Shown here piece by piece: positions 8,481 to 17,063 of a stretch of DNA of 64,000 nt. A model generated the notes under the pieces. It was given only the letters and a program-made list of their open reading frames with translations. It ran no database searches and was not told the DNA's origin. The stretch is from an uncultured Oscillospiraceae bacterium (GTDB lineage: Bacteria > Bacillota > Clostridia > Oscillospirales > Oscillospiraceae): assembly GCA_910585265.1 (NCBI GenBank), contig CAJUCA010000003.1:1-64000 (forward strand), read 5' to 3'. Each line of letters begins with the position of its first letter. Within the stretch, counting starts at the first letter, position 1. The position numbers and the translations under genes are program-made.

Positions 8481-11400
8481 TTATTCGCTGCGCAGGGCCT
8501 CCACCGGGTCCTTCTTCGCCGCGCCGCGGGAGGGGATCAGCCCCGCGAACACGGTGAGCACCACGCTGATGGCCACCAGGATGGCTCCCGCCGCCGGGGG
8601 CAGTACGGCGGTGAGGTCGGTGAGGCCCGTCAGGTCGTGGATCAGGGCGTTGATGGGGAAGGTGGCCGCCACGCTCACCAGGATGCCCAGCAGGCCCGCC
8701 GCCAGCCCCACGATGAGGGTTTCCGCGTTGAACACACGGGATACGTCCCGCTTGGACGCGCCCACCGCCCGGAGTATGCCGATCTCCTTGGTGCGCTCCA
8801 GCACGGAGATGTTGGTGATGATGCCGATCATGATGGAGGACACCACCAGGGAGATGGACACGAAGGCGATGAGCAGATAGCTGATGCCGCTGATGATGCC
8901 GGTGATGGAGCTCATGAGCAGGGCCACGTAGTCGGTGTAGGTGATCTCGTCGTCCTCGCTGGACACGCCGTCGTTGTAGTCCTGGATCAGATCCGCGATC
9001 TGGTCCTTCTGGGCGAAGGTGGTGGCGTAGATGCTGATGGCGGAGGGGGACTCCAGCCGGGTGTAGCCCAGCCGCTTCAGGTTGTCCTCATAGGTGGAGG
9101 AGGAGCGGGTGGGGGGCATATAGTGGTCGTACAGGTAGACGAACTGCTCCATCGTAAGGGGAGAGGGCGTGCCCATGGCAAGCCCCGCCGCAAATTCACG
9201 GTTCGGATCCATGGCGTAATCCAGCATACCCGCCAGCGTCTCCTGGGGCAGGGAGGCCAGCTGCTGCTCCACCCCGGCGGCGTACTGCTCCCGCACCTGC
9301 TGGGCGATGGCCTCCTCCACCTTGCCGAACAGCTCCTCGTCGCTCATGTCGGAGATGTAGCCCCGGACGGTGTCCCCGTCCACCCCCATCTCCCCGGCGT
9401 ACTGCTCCACGATCATGTCCTCGATGGCCTGACGGGTCATGCCGTCCATCTGCTGGTCTACTACCGTGTCCACGTACTCCTGGGAGGGCTGGCCCATCAC
9501 GTCCACGTAGGCCGCCGCCTTCTCCGAGGCGGTGAGGCCGGACAGGTGCTCCCGGATGGCCTCCGCCTTCTCCTCATCGGCCGGTTCCACATCGTCCTCC
9601 TTGGGGAAGGGCAGGTTGACGATGACGTCGGTGTCGGGATCGTCCAGCTGGGCCTTCAAAATTTCGGTGTCCCCGGTGGTCTCGATGGCGAAGCGGGTCA
9701 GCGCGCTGGTGTAGCCGATGCCGCCGGACAGCATCCCGTGCCCGCCGTCCACCGGGCGGGCGATGCCCGCCACCTTCAGCCGGATGCCCACGTCCTCGCT
9801 GTTGTAGAGGAAGTCCATCCCCGCCTGGGTCTGGGACATATCGGTGTAGGTGTCCGTGGCCGGGTCGTGCTGGTAGTATTCGGCGGGGAGGATGAGCTTG
9901 AAGTCCAGGGCGCACAGCTCCTCATAGCTCCAGCTCATCTCGCCCACGTCCACCGTCTCCCCCTTGGACATGGAGACCATGGCCTCCTCCATGTCGGCGT
10001 GGGGCATGAGGCCCAGGGCGTACAGCATGAGATCCGAGATCTCGTTGCTGCCGTCCACAAAGAGGATCACCTCGTCGTGGCTCTGGGGCCAGCCGCCGTA
10101 CAGCAGCTCGTACTGGTTTTTCTCCTGGGGGGAGACAAGCTCGCCGTCCTCGCCGGGGAGCAGCTCCTCCCACACCTCCATGGCGGAGTACATGGAGCCC
10201 ATCTGCTCGAAGTAGGAGGAGTAGTCCCCGCCGTACATGGCGGACATGGCGTCCTGCATGAGGGCCATCACGTCGGATTTGAGGATGTCCCCGTTCTCGT
10301 CCTGGGTGTAGATGTCGAAGCCGAAGTCATAGCTGTAGTGGACGGCGGCCATGTCCTTGATGCCGCCGCCCCCGTTGTCCAGGTACTCCTTGAAGGCCTC
10401 CAGGTTGTTGGTCTGGGTCTCGGCGTTGAGCATGGAGTCCATCATGTCGTACATGACGGTGGAGGCGTACACCCGGTCCGGGTCGGGGTTGGAGCCGCCC
10501 CCGCCGCCTTCGCTGTGCCGGGCTCCCATGAGGGAGGCCATCAGGGCGGTCATGTCGGTGCTCTCCGCCTGGATGGTGATGGGGTAGCTGGACAGGGTGT
10601 CCTCCTGCACCTTATTGATATAGGTGTTGATGCCGGTGGACAGGGCCAGGATGAGGGCGATGCCGATGATGCCGATGGAGCCGGCGAAGGCGGTGAGCAC
10701 CGTGCGGCCCATCTTGGTGCGCAGGTTGGTCAGCGACAGGGACAGGGCGGTGAGGAAGGACATGGAGGGCTTTTTGGCGGCCCTGGCCTGCTTGCCGGTG
10801 AGGACGGGGGCCTGCTCCTCCTGGCGGTAGGGGTTGGAGTCCCCGGTGACCTTGCCGTCCTTCAGGGTGACGATGCGGGTGGAATACTGCTGGGCCAGCT
10901 CCGGGTTGTGGGTGACCATGATGACCAGGCGGTCTTGGGCCACCTCCTTCAGCAGCTCCATCACCTGGACGGAGGTCTCGGAGTCCAGCGCGCCGGTGGG
11001 CTCGTCGGCCAGGAGGATGTCCGGGTCGTTGATCAGGGCCCGGGCGATGGCCACCCGCTGCATCTGCCCGCCGGACATCTGGGAGGGCACCTTGCCGAGC
11101 TGGTCGCCCAGGCCCACCCGCTCCAGGGCCTCCACCGCCCGGCGGCGGCGTTCCGCCTTGGACACGCCCGCCAGAGTCAGGGCCAGCTCCACGTTGGCCA
11201 GCACCGTCTGGTGGGGGATGAGGTTGTAGCTCTGGAACACGAAGCCGATGGAGTGGTTGCGGTAGGCGTCCCAGTCGGCGTCCTTGTAGTCCTTGGTGGA
11301 GCGGCCGTTGATGATGAGGTCGCCGCTGGTGTAGCGGTCCAGGCCGCCGATGATGTTCAGGGTGGTGGTCTTGCCGCAGCCCGAGGGGCCCAGGATGGAC

Positions 11401-11501
11401 ACAAACTCGTTTTCCCGGAACTCCAGGTCCACTCCCCGGAGGGCGTCGATGGTGCTGCCGCCCAGGGTGTACCGCTTGGTGATGTTGGATAGCTTTAACA
11501 T
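8481..11501 (-). CDS. ABC exporter, fused LolD-type ATPase and MacB/FtsX-type permease
   Basis: Single polypeptide of 1006 aa. Residues 1 to about 230 form an ABC ATPase: Walker A GPSGCGKTT, signature MSGGQMQRVAIARAL, Walker B and D-loop LLADEPTGALD. A first transmembrane helix follows near residue 260 (SIGIIGIALILALSTGI), then a large extracytoplasmic domain of about 500 residues. Three C-terminal helices carry the FtsX/MacB core (ITGIISGISYLLIAFVSISL, then RTKEIGILRAVGASKRDV). Such type VII ABC systems export peptides, antibiotics or lipids, or signal antibiotic stress. It is the second gene after marR on the minus strand (5-nt gap), so it is probably controlled by that repressor. Confidence 0.92.
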   Translation of the reverse strand: MLKLSNITKRYTLGGSTIDALRGVDLEFRENEFVSILGPSGCGKTTTLNIIGGLDRYTSGDLIINGRSTKDYKDADWDAYRNHSIGFVFQSYNLIPHQTVLANVELALTLAGVSKAERRRRAVEALERVGLGDQLGKVPSQMSGGQMQRVAIARALINDPDILLADEPTGALDSETSVQVMELLKEVAQDRLVIMVTHNPELAQQYSTRIVTLKDGKVTGDSNPYRQEEQAPVLTGKQARAAKKPSMSFLTALSLSLTNLRTKMGRTVLTAFAGSIGIIGIALILALSTGINTYINKVQEDTLSSYPITIQAESTDMTALMASLMGARHSEGGGGGSNPDPDRVYASTVMYDMMDSMLNAETQTNNLEAFKEYLDNGGGGIKDMAAVHYSYDFGFDIYTQDENGDILKSDVMALMQDAMSAMYGGDYSSYFEQMGSMYSAMEVWEELLPGEDGELVSPQEKNQYELLYGGWPQSHDEVILFVDGSNEISDLMLYALGLMPHADMEEAMVSMSKGETVDVGEMSWSYEELCALDFKLILPAEYYQHDPATDTYTDMSQTQAGMDFLYNSEDVGIRLKVAGIARPVDGGHGMLSGGIGYTSALTRFAIETTGDTEILKAQLDDPDTDVIVNLPFPKEDDVEPADEEKAEAIREHLSGLTASEKAAAYVDVMGQPSQEYVDTVVDQQMDGMTRQAIEDMIVEQYAGEMGVDGDTVRGYISDMSDEELFGKVEEAIAQQVREQYAAGVEQQLASLPQETLAGMLDYAMDPNREFAAGLAMGTPSPLTMEQFVYLYDHYMPPTRSSSTYEDNLKRLGYTRLESPSAISIYATTFAQKDQIADLIQDYNDGVSSEDDEITYTDYVALLMSSITGIISGISYLLIAFVSISLVVSSIMIGIITNISVLERTKEIGILRAVGASKRDVSRVFNAETLIVGLAAGLLGILVSVAATFPINALIHDLTGLTDLTAVLPPAAGAILVAISVVLTVFAGLIPSRGAAKKDPVEALRSE

Positions 11502-11506
11502 GGGTC

Positions 11507-11953
11507 TTAGTCTCCTTTTGTCTGTTCAAACAGATAGTCCAGCATTTGGTTGGCCGCCCGGAAGCCCCGGATCAGCTCCTCCTTGGCGTCGGTGGGCAGG
11601 GCGTTGAGCAGGTCCAGATAGTGGTTCAGCCGGGCCTGGAGCCGCTCCACCGTCTCCCTCCCCCGGGGGGTGAGGGAGAGGATCACCACCCGGCGGTCCG
11701 ACGCCCGCCGGGTGCGGGTGAGGTAGCCCTCCTGCTCCAGCTTCTTGCACAGGGAGGAGGCGTTGGCCTGGTCGATGACCGCCAGGCCGCTGATGTCCCC
11801 TACCGCCGCGTCCTGCTGGTACAGGTGGCCCAGCACGCAGGCCTGGAGAAGGGTGAGGCCCTCCGACTGGACCACGGGGTCCAGCAGGCGGGAGGTCTTG
11901 GCCTTCAGGGTCTGGAATATGGCGAGAACGGAAAAGCGGTCGTCCTCGTTCAT
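11507..11953 (-). CDS. MarR family transcriptional regulator
   Basis: 148-aa winged-helix protein. The helix-turn-helix region (L-A-V-I-D-Q-A-N-A-S-S-L-C-K-K-L-E-Q-E-G-Y-L) and the wing with D-R-R-V-V-I-L-S-LTPRG are the classic MarR arrangement, with dimerisation helices at both ends. It is the first gene of the unit and directly precedes the ABC exporter, a standard pairing in which the regulator represses its own operon until a ligand binds. Two matching inverted repeats around its promoter are the likely operators. Confidence 0.93.
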   Translation of the reverse strand: MNEDDRFSVLAIFQTLKAKTSRLLDPVVQSEGLTLLQACVLGHLYQQDAAVGDISGLAVIDQANASSLCKKLEQEGYLTRTRRASDRRVVILSLTPRGRETVERLQARLNHYLDLLNALPTDAKEELIRGFRAANQMLDYLFEQTKGD

Positions 11954-11966
11954 GGGATCACCTCCG

Positions 11967-12037
11967 ATATATTTGCTTCACATATATTAGCCGGGGCCTC
12001 CCCTGTTGTCAAGGGGAATTATATGTTGTTCACATAT
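11967..12037. promoter_or_regulatory. Paired MarR operators flanking the promoter
   Basis: Two copies of an inverted repeat of form ATATGT-N5-A(C/A)ATAT. One lies upstream of the -35 box (12021-12037, perfect arms). The other lies over and just after the -10 box (11967-11988, one mismatch in the core, longer AT arms). Size and AT-rich symmetry fit MarR operators, and the positions would block RNA polymerase. Assignment to this MarR is inferred from adjacency. Confidence 0.65.
11984..12012 (-). promoter_or_regulatory. Sigma-A promoter of the marR-ABC operon
   Basis: On the minus strand the -35 box is a perfect TTGACA (12012-12007), the spacer is 17 bp and the -10 box is TAATAT (11989-11984). 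The marR start codon is about 30 nt downstream, with a GGAGGTGAT ribosome binding site. Confidence 0.82.
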
Positions 12038-12089
12038 TGTTTACAGGGCAAAAAGGGGGAGGGGCGAACCCCTCCCCGCGGCTGTGTCA

Positions 12090-12250
12090 GAACCTGTATT
12101 CACAGCCGAGGATGCCGGCTGGCCCGAGGGATTTTTCCGTCAGGCAAGGCGAATTTTCGCCGGAATACTTTGTGTATTGCAAGAAAATTCAACGCAGCAT
12201 GGCGGAAAAAGACCCGGCCGGACGGCGTTTGAGGTTGTGAATACAGGTTC
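12090..12250 (+). mobile_element. 161-bp MITE-like element, copy A
   Basis: Perfect terminal inverted repeats GAACCTGTATTCACA/TGTGAATACAGGTTC, no ORF, flanked by TCA and TTA. It shares a core with 51083-51242 (inverted copy B) and 20404-20564 (copy C), including the motif GGAATACTTTGTGTATT. The right-hand TTA flank is the reverse complement of the htpG stop codon, so the element abuts that gene exactly. Confidence 0.85.
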
Positions 12251-14170
12251 TTAGTTCATGAGGGAGCACACCAGCTCGGTGTACGCCGCCGGGTCCTCAA
12301 TGGGCAGGCCCGCGATGAGCAGGGCCTGGTGGTAGAGCACCTGGGCGTATTTGGCGGCCCGGTCCCGGTCGCCGCCGTCCAGGGCGGATTTCAACGCCGC
12401 GAAGGGGGCGGCGGCGGGGTTCAGCTCCAGCACGTGCTCCGCCTTCATGGGGCCCATGGGGGAGGAGCCGCCCTCCATTTTGGCGAAATATTTCTCCATC
12501 TCCAGGGACATGGGGCCGTCCGCCGTCATGCACACCGGGGCGGTTTTCAGGATTTTGGACACCCGGGCCTCCTTGATCCGATCGCCCAGGGTCTCCTTTA
12601 CGAAGTCCAGCACGGGCTTGGCGTCCTCCGCCTGCTTCTCCTGCCGGGCCTTTTCCTCCTCCGTCTCGGGGAGGGCGTCCGGGTCGGAGACGGATTTCAG
12701 CTGCTTGCCCGACACCTCCCGGAGGGCGTTCATCACGAACTCGTCCGCCTCCTCCGTCAGGTAGAGCAGCTCCCAGCCCCGGTCCGCCACCCGCTCCACC
12801 TGGGGCAGGCGGGCGGCCTGCTCCGCGCTGCCGGCGCAGACGTAGTAGATATGCTCCTGCTCCGCGGGCATCCGCTCCACGTACTCGGCCAGGGAGGACA
12901 GCTTGCCCTCCTTGGAGGTGGTGAACAGCAGGAGGTCCTGGAGCAGCTCCTTTTTCGCGCCGTAGTTGTCCACCACGCCGTACTTGAGCTGCCGGCCGAA
13001 GGCGGCCCAGAACTGCTCGTACTTCTCCCGGTCGTCCTTCATCAGCTTGAGCAGCTCGTTTTTGATCTTCTTCTCCAGGGCGGCGGCGATGATCTTCAGC
13101 TGGCGGTCGTGCTGGAGCATCTCCCGGGAGATGTTCAGCGAGAAGTCGGGGGAGTCGGCCACTCCCTTCACGAAGCGGAAGCAGTCGGGGAGGAGGTCGG
13201 GGCACTTGTCCATGATGAGCACGCCGGAGGAGTAGAGCTGGAGGCCCTTTTCGTACTCCCGGGTGTAGAAGTCGTAGGGGGTGCTGGAGGGGATGAACAG
13301 CAGGGCCTTGAAGGTGACGGTGCCCTCGGAGGAGGTGGAGACGGTGGCCAGAGGGGGCTGCCAATCGCCGAATTTCTCCCGGTAGAAGGCGTCGTACTCC
13401 TCCTGCTTCACCTTGGAGCGGGGACGCTGCCACAGGGGGACCATGGAGTTGACGGTCTTTTCCTCCACCACCGTCTCCCACTCGGGCTTGTAGTCCTCCG
13501 GGGCGTCCTCCGGCTTCTCCTTCTGGCGGTAGTCCTCCACCTCCATGCGGATGGGGTGGCGGATGTAGTCGGAGTACTTCTTGATCAGGGACTGGAGGCG
13601 GCTGGTCTCCAGGTACTCGCCGTAGTGCTCGTCCCCGGTGTCCTCCTTGATGCGCATGATCACGTCGGTGCCCGGCTCCGCCTTTTCGCATTCGGTGATG
13701 GTGTAGCCGTCCGCGCCGGAGGACTTCCAGCAGTGGGCGGCGTCCTCCCCGTGGCGGCGGGTGAGCACCGTCACCTCGTCCGCCACCATGAAGGCGGAGT
13801 AGAAGCCCACGCCGAACTGGCCGATGATGTCGGACTTGTCCTTGTCCCCCTCCAGCTCCGCCTTGAATTGCAGGGAGCCGCTCTTGGCGATGGTGCCCAG
13901 GTTCTGCTCCAGCTCGGCGGCGGTCATGCCGATGCCGTTGTCGGAGACGGTGAGGGTGCGGGCGGTTTTGTCCGGGGTGACGGTGATGCGCAGGTCGGAA
14001 CGCTTCACCTTCACCGAGTCGTCGGTGAGGGAGAGGTAGGCCAGCTTGTCGATGGCGTCGCTGGCGTTGGAGATGATCTCCCGGAGGAAGATCTCCTTGT
14101 GGGTGTAGATGGAGTTGATCATCAGGTCCATCAGGCGTTTGGATTCCGCTTTGAACTGTTTTTTTGCCAT
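12251..14170 (-). CDS. htpG: Molecular chaperone HtpG (Hsp90)
   Basis: Bacterial Hsp90, an ATP-driven cytosolic homodimeric chaperone. The N-terminal GHKL ATPase domain shows EIISNASDAIDKL, DNGIGM and GQFGVGFYSAFMVAD. The middle domain follows (client and ATP gamma-phosphate contacts, with FIPS and the NISREMLQ motif), then a C-terminal dimerisation domain. 639 aa is a normal length. The ATG at 14170 is chosen because GAGGTG lies 8 nt before it and MAKKQFKAE is the usual N-terminus; an in-frame ATG 18 nt upstream is less likely. A promoter with a CIRCE operator lies about 80 nt upstream, so HrcA control is expected. Confidence 0.96.
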   Translation of the reverse strand: MAKKQFKAESKRLMDLMINSIYTHKEIFLREIISNASDAIDKLAYLSLTDDSVKVKRSDLRITVTPDKTARTLTVSDNGIGMTAAELEQNLGTIAKSGSLQFKAELEGDKDKSDIIGQFGVGFYSAFMVADEVTVLTRRHGEDAAHCWKSSGADGYTITECEKAEPGTDVIMRIKEDTGDEHYGEYLETSRLQSLIKKYSDYIRHPIRMEVEDYRQKEKPEDAPEDYKPEWETVVEEKTVNSMVPLWQRPRSKVKQEEYDAFYREKFGDWQPPLATVSTSSEGTVTFKALLFIPSSTPYDFYTREYEKGLQLYSSGVLIMDKCPDLLPDCFRFVKGVADSPDFSLNISREMLQHDRQLKIIAAALEKKIKNELLKLMKDDREKYEQFWAAFGRQLKYGVVDNYGAKKELLQDLLLFTTSKEGKLSSLAEYVERMPAEQEHIYYVCAGSAEQAARLPQVERVADRGWELLYLTEEADEFVMNALREVSGKQLKSVSDPDALPETEEEKARQEKQAEDAKPVLDFVKETLGDRIKEARVSKILKTAPVCMTADGPMSLEMEKYFAKMEGGSSPMGPMKAEHVLELNPAAAPFAALKSALDGGDRDRAAKYAQVLYHQALLIAGLPIEDPAAYTELVCSLMN

Positions 14171-14246
14171 GGGTGAGCACCTCGTCATCGTATATTTTGG
14201 GCCCTCCGCCCCGGAAGCCGGGGGGGCAGGGCTGGCGGGAGTGGTT

Positions 14247-14273
14247 TTAGCACTCGGAATACAGGAGTGCTAA
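14247..14273. promoter_or_regulatory. CIRCE operator (HrcA binding site)
   Basis: Exact match to the CIRCE consensus, TTAGCACTC-N9-GAGTGCTAA, lying just downstream of the htpG -10 box in the untranslated leader. HrcA bound here represses transcription until heat shock. CIRCE normally controls groESL and dnaK. Confidence 0.95.
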
Positions 14274-14277
14274 AGGT

Positions 14278-14306
14278 ACTATAATACGAAACGGCGGACT
14301 TTGCAA
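14278..14306 (-). promoter_or_regulatory. htpG promoter
   Basis: On the minus strand: TTGCAA (14306-14301), 17-bp spacer, TATAGT (14283-14278). The CIRCE operator begins 4 nt after the -10 box, an ideal repressor position. Confidence 0.8.
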
Positions 14307-14498
14307 GAGAGTTTGCAAAAAATTCACAATTTTACGGGGCGTGATTGGGCCGGGGCCGGACGGAACGGCTGATTTTTTTATTTTTCGCGGGAATATCCGG
14401 GGCAAACAGGGGCAGAATAGGGCTGTGAGGAAGAAAAGGCCGTGGAAAAGTTTTTCCGGGAAGCAGGGCGGAACGCTGGGCTTTGGGGAAAGTTTTGG

Positions 14499-14527
14499 TT
14501 GCCTTTACTTAGCGTTGGTGCTATAAT
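14499..14527 (+). promoter_or_regulatory. Promoter upstream of murA
   Basis: TTGCCT, a 17-bp spacer and a perfect TATAAT at 14522-14527, about 125 nt before the murA start. The DNA between 14307 and 14498 shows no gene; it separates the divergent htpG and murA units. Confidence 0.7.
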
Positions 14528-14652
14528 ATATTGATGGAAAATGGGAAAGGTGCGTCCGTCCCATTTTGCGCGTTTTGATTTTACCGGGGGGACGCGGCCC
14601 CCGTATGATACGAAGTATAGCCGGTTTGACCGGGAATCTGAGGTGCTGAACG

Positions 14653-15951
14653 TTGAAAAAATATGTCATTCACGGCGGGAGACCGCTTTATGGTAAGGTA
14701 ACGATCAGCGGCGCGAAGAACGCCGCCGTGGGCATCATCCCCGCCGCTCTGCTGGTGGAGGGGACCTGCCGGATTGAGAATCTGCCCGAGATCAGCGACG
14801 TGGACCTGCTGCTCAACATTTTGAAGGATCTGGGGGCGGGGGTCCGGGTGATCAACCGCACCACCGTGGAGGTGGACTGCTCCGCCGTGCGGGGGCAGAC
14901 GGTGCCCTATGACGCGGGGCGGAAGCTCCGGGCCAGCTATTACCTGCTGGGGGCCATGCTGGGGCGGTTCGGCAAGGCGGAGGTGCCCATGCCCGGGGGC
15001 TGCGACTTCGGCAGCAGGCCCATCGACCAGCATCTGAAGGGATTTGCCGCCCTGGGGGCGGAGGTGGAGATCAAAAACGGCTATATGTGCGCGGAGACCG
15101 AGGGGGGACGGCTGAAGGGCAGCCAGATCTACCTGGACGTGGCCAGCGTGGGGGCCACCATGAACCTCATGCTCGCCGCCGTGCTGGCGGAGGGCACAAC
15201 TGTCATTGAAAACACTGCCCGGGAGCCTCATATTGTGGATTTGGCCAACTTCCTGAACTCCATGGGGGCCGAGATCACCGGGGCGGGCACCGATGTGATC
15301 AAGATCCGGGGGGTGGAGAAGCTCCACGGAGGGGAGTATTCCATCATCCCCGACCAGATCGAGGCGGGCACCTATATGGCCGCCGTCACCGCCGCCGGGG
15401 GCGAGGTGCGGGTGTGCGGGATCATCCCCAAGCACATGGAGTGCATCACCGCCAAGCTGGTGGAGATGGGGGCCGAGGTGGAGGAGGAGGGGGATTCCCT
15501 CATCGTCCGGCGGCATGGGCCGCTCCAGCGCACCAACATCAAGACCATGTTCTACCCCGGCTTCCCCACCGATATGCACCCCCAGATCGCCGCGGTGCTG
15601 TGCCTGGCCCGGGGCACCAGCGTGATCACCGAGGGGGTGTGGGACAACCGCTACCGCTATACCGAGGAGTTCCGGCGGCTGGGGGCCAGGATCCAGGTGG
15701 ACGGGAAGATTGCCATTATCGAGGGCGTGGAGAAGCTGACGGGCGCGCCGATGGAGGCCTGCGACCTGCGGGCGGGGGCGGCCATGATCATCGCGGGGCT
15801 GGCTGCTCAGGGCACCAGCGAGATCTCCAATGTGAAGCATATTGAGCGGGGCTATGAGGATATTATTGGGAAGCTGTCCGGGATCGGGGCCGATATCCGG
15901 GCGGTGGAGGTGCCCGATCCGGAGCAGAAGGCCGCGCCGGCGGCGGGATAG
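14653..15951 (+). CDS. murA: UDP-N-acetylglucosamine 1-carboxyvinyltransferase MurA
   Basis: Cytoplasmic enzyme that transfers enolpyruvate from PEP to UDP-GlcNAc, the first committed step of peptidoglycan synthesis. 432 aa. The N-terminus has the SGAKNAAVGIIPAALL substrate loop; the catalytic Cys of the fosfomycin-reactive loop is present in PMPGGCDFGSRPIDQH; the C-terminal half contains YPGFPTDMHPQ and RAGAAMIIAGLAA. Clostridia often carry two MurA paralogues and this could be either. The start is TTG with GAGGTG 8 nt upstream. A hairpin terminator follows. Confidence 0.97.
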   Translation: MKKYVIHGGRPLYGKVTISGAKNAAVGIIPAALLVEGTCRIENLPEISDVDLLLNILKDLGAGVRVINRTTVEVDCSAVRGQTVPYDAGRKLRASYYLLGAMLGRFGKAEVPMPGGCDFGSRPIDQHLKGFAALGAEVEIKNGYMCAETEGGRLKGSQIYLDVASVGATMNLMLAAVLAEGTTVIENTAREPHIVDLANFLNSMGAEITGAGTDVIKIRGVEKLHGGEYSIIPDQIEAGTYMAAVTAAGGEVRVCGIIPKHMECITAKLVEMGAEVEEEGDSLIVRRHGPLQRTNIKTMFYPGFPTDMHPQIAAVLCLARGTSVITEGVWDNRYRYTEEFRRLGARIQVDGKIAIIEGVEKLTGAPMEACDLRAGAAMIIAGLAAQGTSEISNVKHIERGYEDIIGKLSGIGADIRAVEVPDPEQKAAPAAG

Positions 15952-15977
15952 CGCGGAACAGTATTTTGTGAATTTCG

Positions 15978-16010
15978 CCGGAAAGGGCGTGGGCCCTTTC
16001 CGGCTTGTTT
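15978..16010 (+). terminator. Hairpin terminator after murA
   Basis: Perfect 11-bp stem CCGGAAAGGGC/GCCCTTTCCGG with a 4-nt loop, followed by CTTGTTT. It lies 27 nt after the murA stop codon. The T-run is short. Confidence 0.6.
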
Positions 16011-16034
16011 GTGGAAAAGAGAGAGCTTGGGGGG

Positions 16035-16829
16035 ATGGGTATGCTCAGGGCGGCGACGCTGGCAAGCGGGTCGGCGGGGAACTGCGCGGTGGTCAGCGAC
16101 GGGCGGGTACATATTCTGATTGACGCGGGCATTTCCACCCGGCGGATCGCCCAGGGGCTGAAAGGGCTGGGGCTGGAGCTGCGGCATATCACCGGGGTGC
16201 TCATCACCCATGAGCACTCCGACCATGTGGCGGCCCTGCCGGTGCTGTGCCGCCAGTGCGGGGCCGCGCTGTTTACCGCCGAGGGCACCGCCTTCGCCCT
16301 GTGCGCCCGGTGGCCGGGGCTGGAGGAGCGGTTCCGGGTGTTCGCGCCGGGACAGCGGTTCGCCCTGGGGGAGTGGGAGATCGGCACCTTTGCCACCAGC
16401 CACGACTGCGCCTGCCCGGCGGGGTTTTCCGTGGAGGACGGGCGGCGGAAGCTGGCGTTGTGCACCGACACGGGGTACGTGACGCCCCAGGCCCGGGCGG
16501 GGGTGCGGGGTGCTCATACCCTCATCGGGGAGTTCAATTATGATCCGGAAATGCTGCGGACGGGGCCGTATCCCAGGCAGCTCCAGGCGCGGATCGCGGG
16601 GGACGCGGGGCACCTGTCCAACGAGCTGGGCGGGGAGCTGGCGGCTTGGGCGGTTGAGCAGGGGGCGGGGCGGGTGGTGCTCGCCCACCTGTCCCAGGAG
16701 AACAACAGGCCGGAGCTGGCGGCGCGGGCCGCGGAGCGGGCGTTGGCGGAGGCCGGGTTTGAGCCGGGGAAGGACGTGGAGCTGGTGTGTGCGCCCCGGG
16801 GGGAGTGCTCGGGGTGGTTTGAGGTTTGA
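16035..16829 (+). CDS. MBL-fold metallohydrolase, YycJ/WalJ-like
   Basis: Metallo-beta-lactamase-fold protein of 264 aa from this start. The opening L-A-S-G-S-A-G-N-C-A-V-V and the metal motif THEHSDHV are those of YycJ/WalJ, a 5'-3' exonuclease-like protein linked to DNA repair and usually encoded with walRK and near rlmH. The later CTDTGYVT and NRPELA/LAHLSQENN segments also fit. WalRK is absent here. ATG at 16035 is preferred over an upstream in-frame TTG; ATG at 16041 is also possible. The last bases of the gene form the first unit of a tandem repeat. Confidence 0.85.
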   Translation: MGMLRAATLASGSAGNCAVVSDGRVHILIDAGISTRRIAQGLKGLGLELRHITGVLITHEHSDHVAALPVLCRQCGAALFTAEGTAFALCARWPGLEERFRVFAPGQRFALGEWEIGTFATSHDCACPAGFSVEDGRRKLALCTDTGYVTPQARAGVRGAHTLIGEFNYDPEMLRTGPYPRQLQARIAGDAGHLSNELGGELAAWAVEQGAGRVVLAHLSQENNRPELAARAAERALAEAGFEPGKDVELVCAPRGECSGWFEV

Positions 16830-17003
16830 GGGGCGGGGGTTTCGGAGTGATCCGGGACGTGTCCCGGTGGAATGCTCGGAATGGCTTGAGATTTGACGGG
16901 CGGGTTTCCGGGACGGTTCGGGATGCGCCCTGGGGAAGTGCTCGAGGTGGGTTGAGGTTTGAGGGGCGGGGTTCTGGGGAGCTCCGGGACGCGCCCCGGA
17001 CTT
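16804..17003 (+). repeat. Three degenerate tandem units of 66-67 bp
   Basis: Units starting near 16804, 16871 and 16937 share TGCTCG-GG-TGG-TTGAG-TTTGA-GGGCGGG followed by TCCGGGAC/GTCCCGG-like arms. The first unit overlaps the 3' end and stop codon of the YycJ-like gene, so the gene's tail appears to have been amplified into the downstream gap. Confidence 0.75.
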
Positions 17004-17063
17004 CTGGAGCAGGTGTGAGGCGCGGATCGTGGGAACAGCTTGTGATTGTAACTGTATACGGAC

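Noticed and set aside
7105..8880. A 591-aa plus-strand frame over the acetyltransferase genes
   Set aside because: It runs antisense to two recognisable GNAT genes and through a repeat.
8469..11492. A 1007-aa plus-strand open frame opposite the ABC transporter gene
   Set aside because: It mirrors the transporter gene almost base for base, is Gly/His/Val-rich without domains, and arises from high-GC third-position bias.
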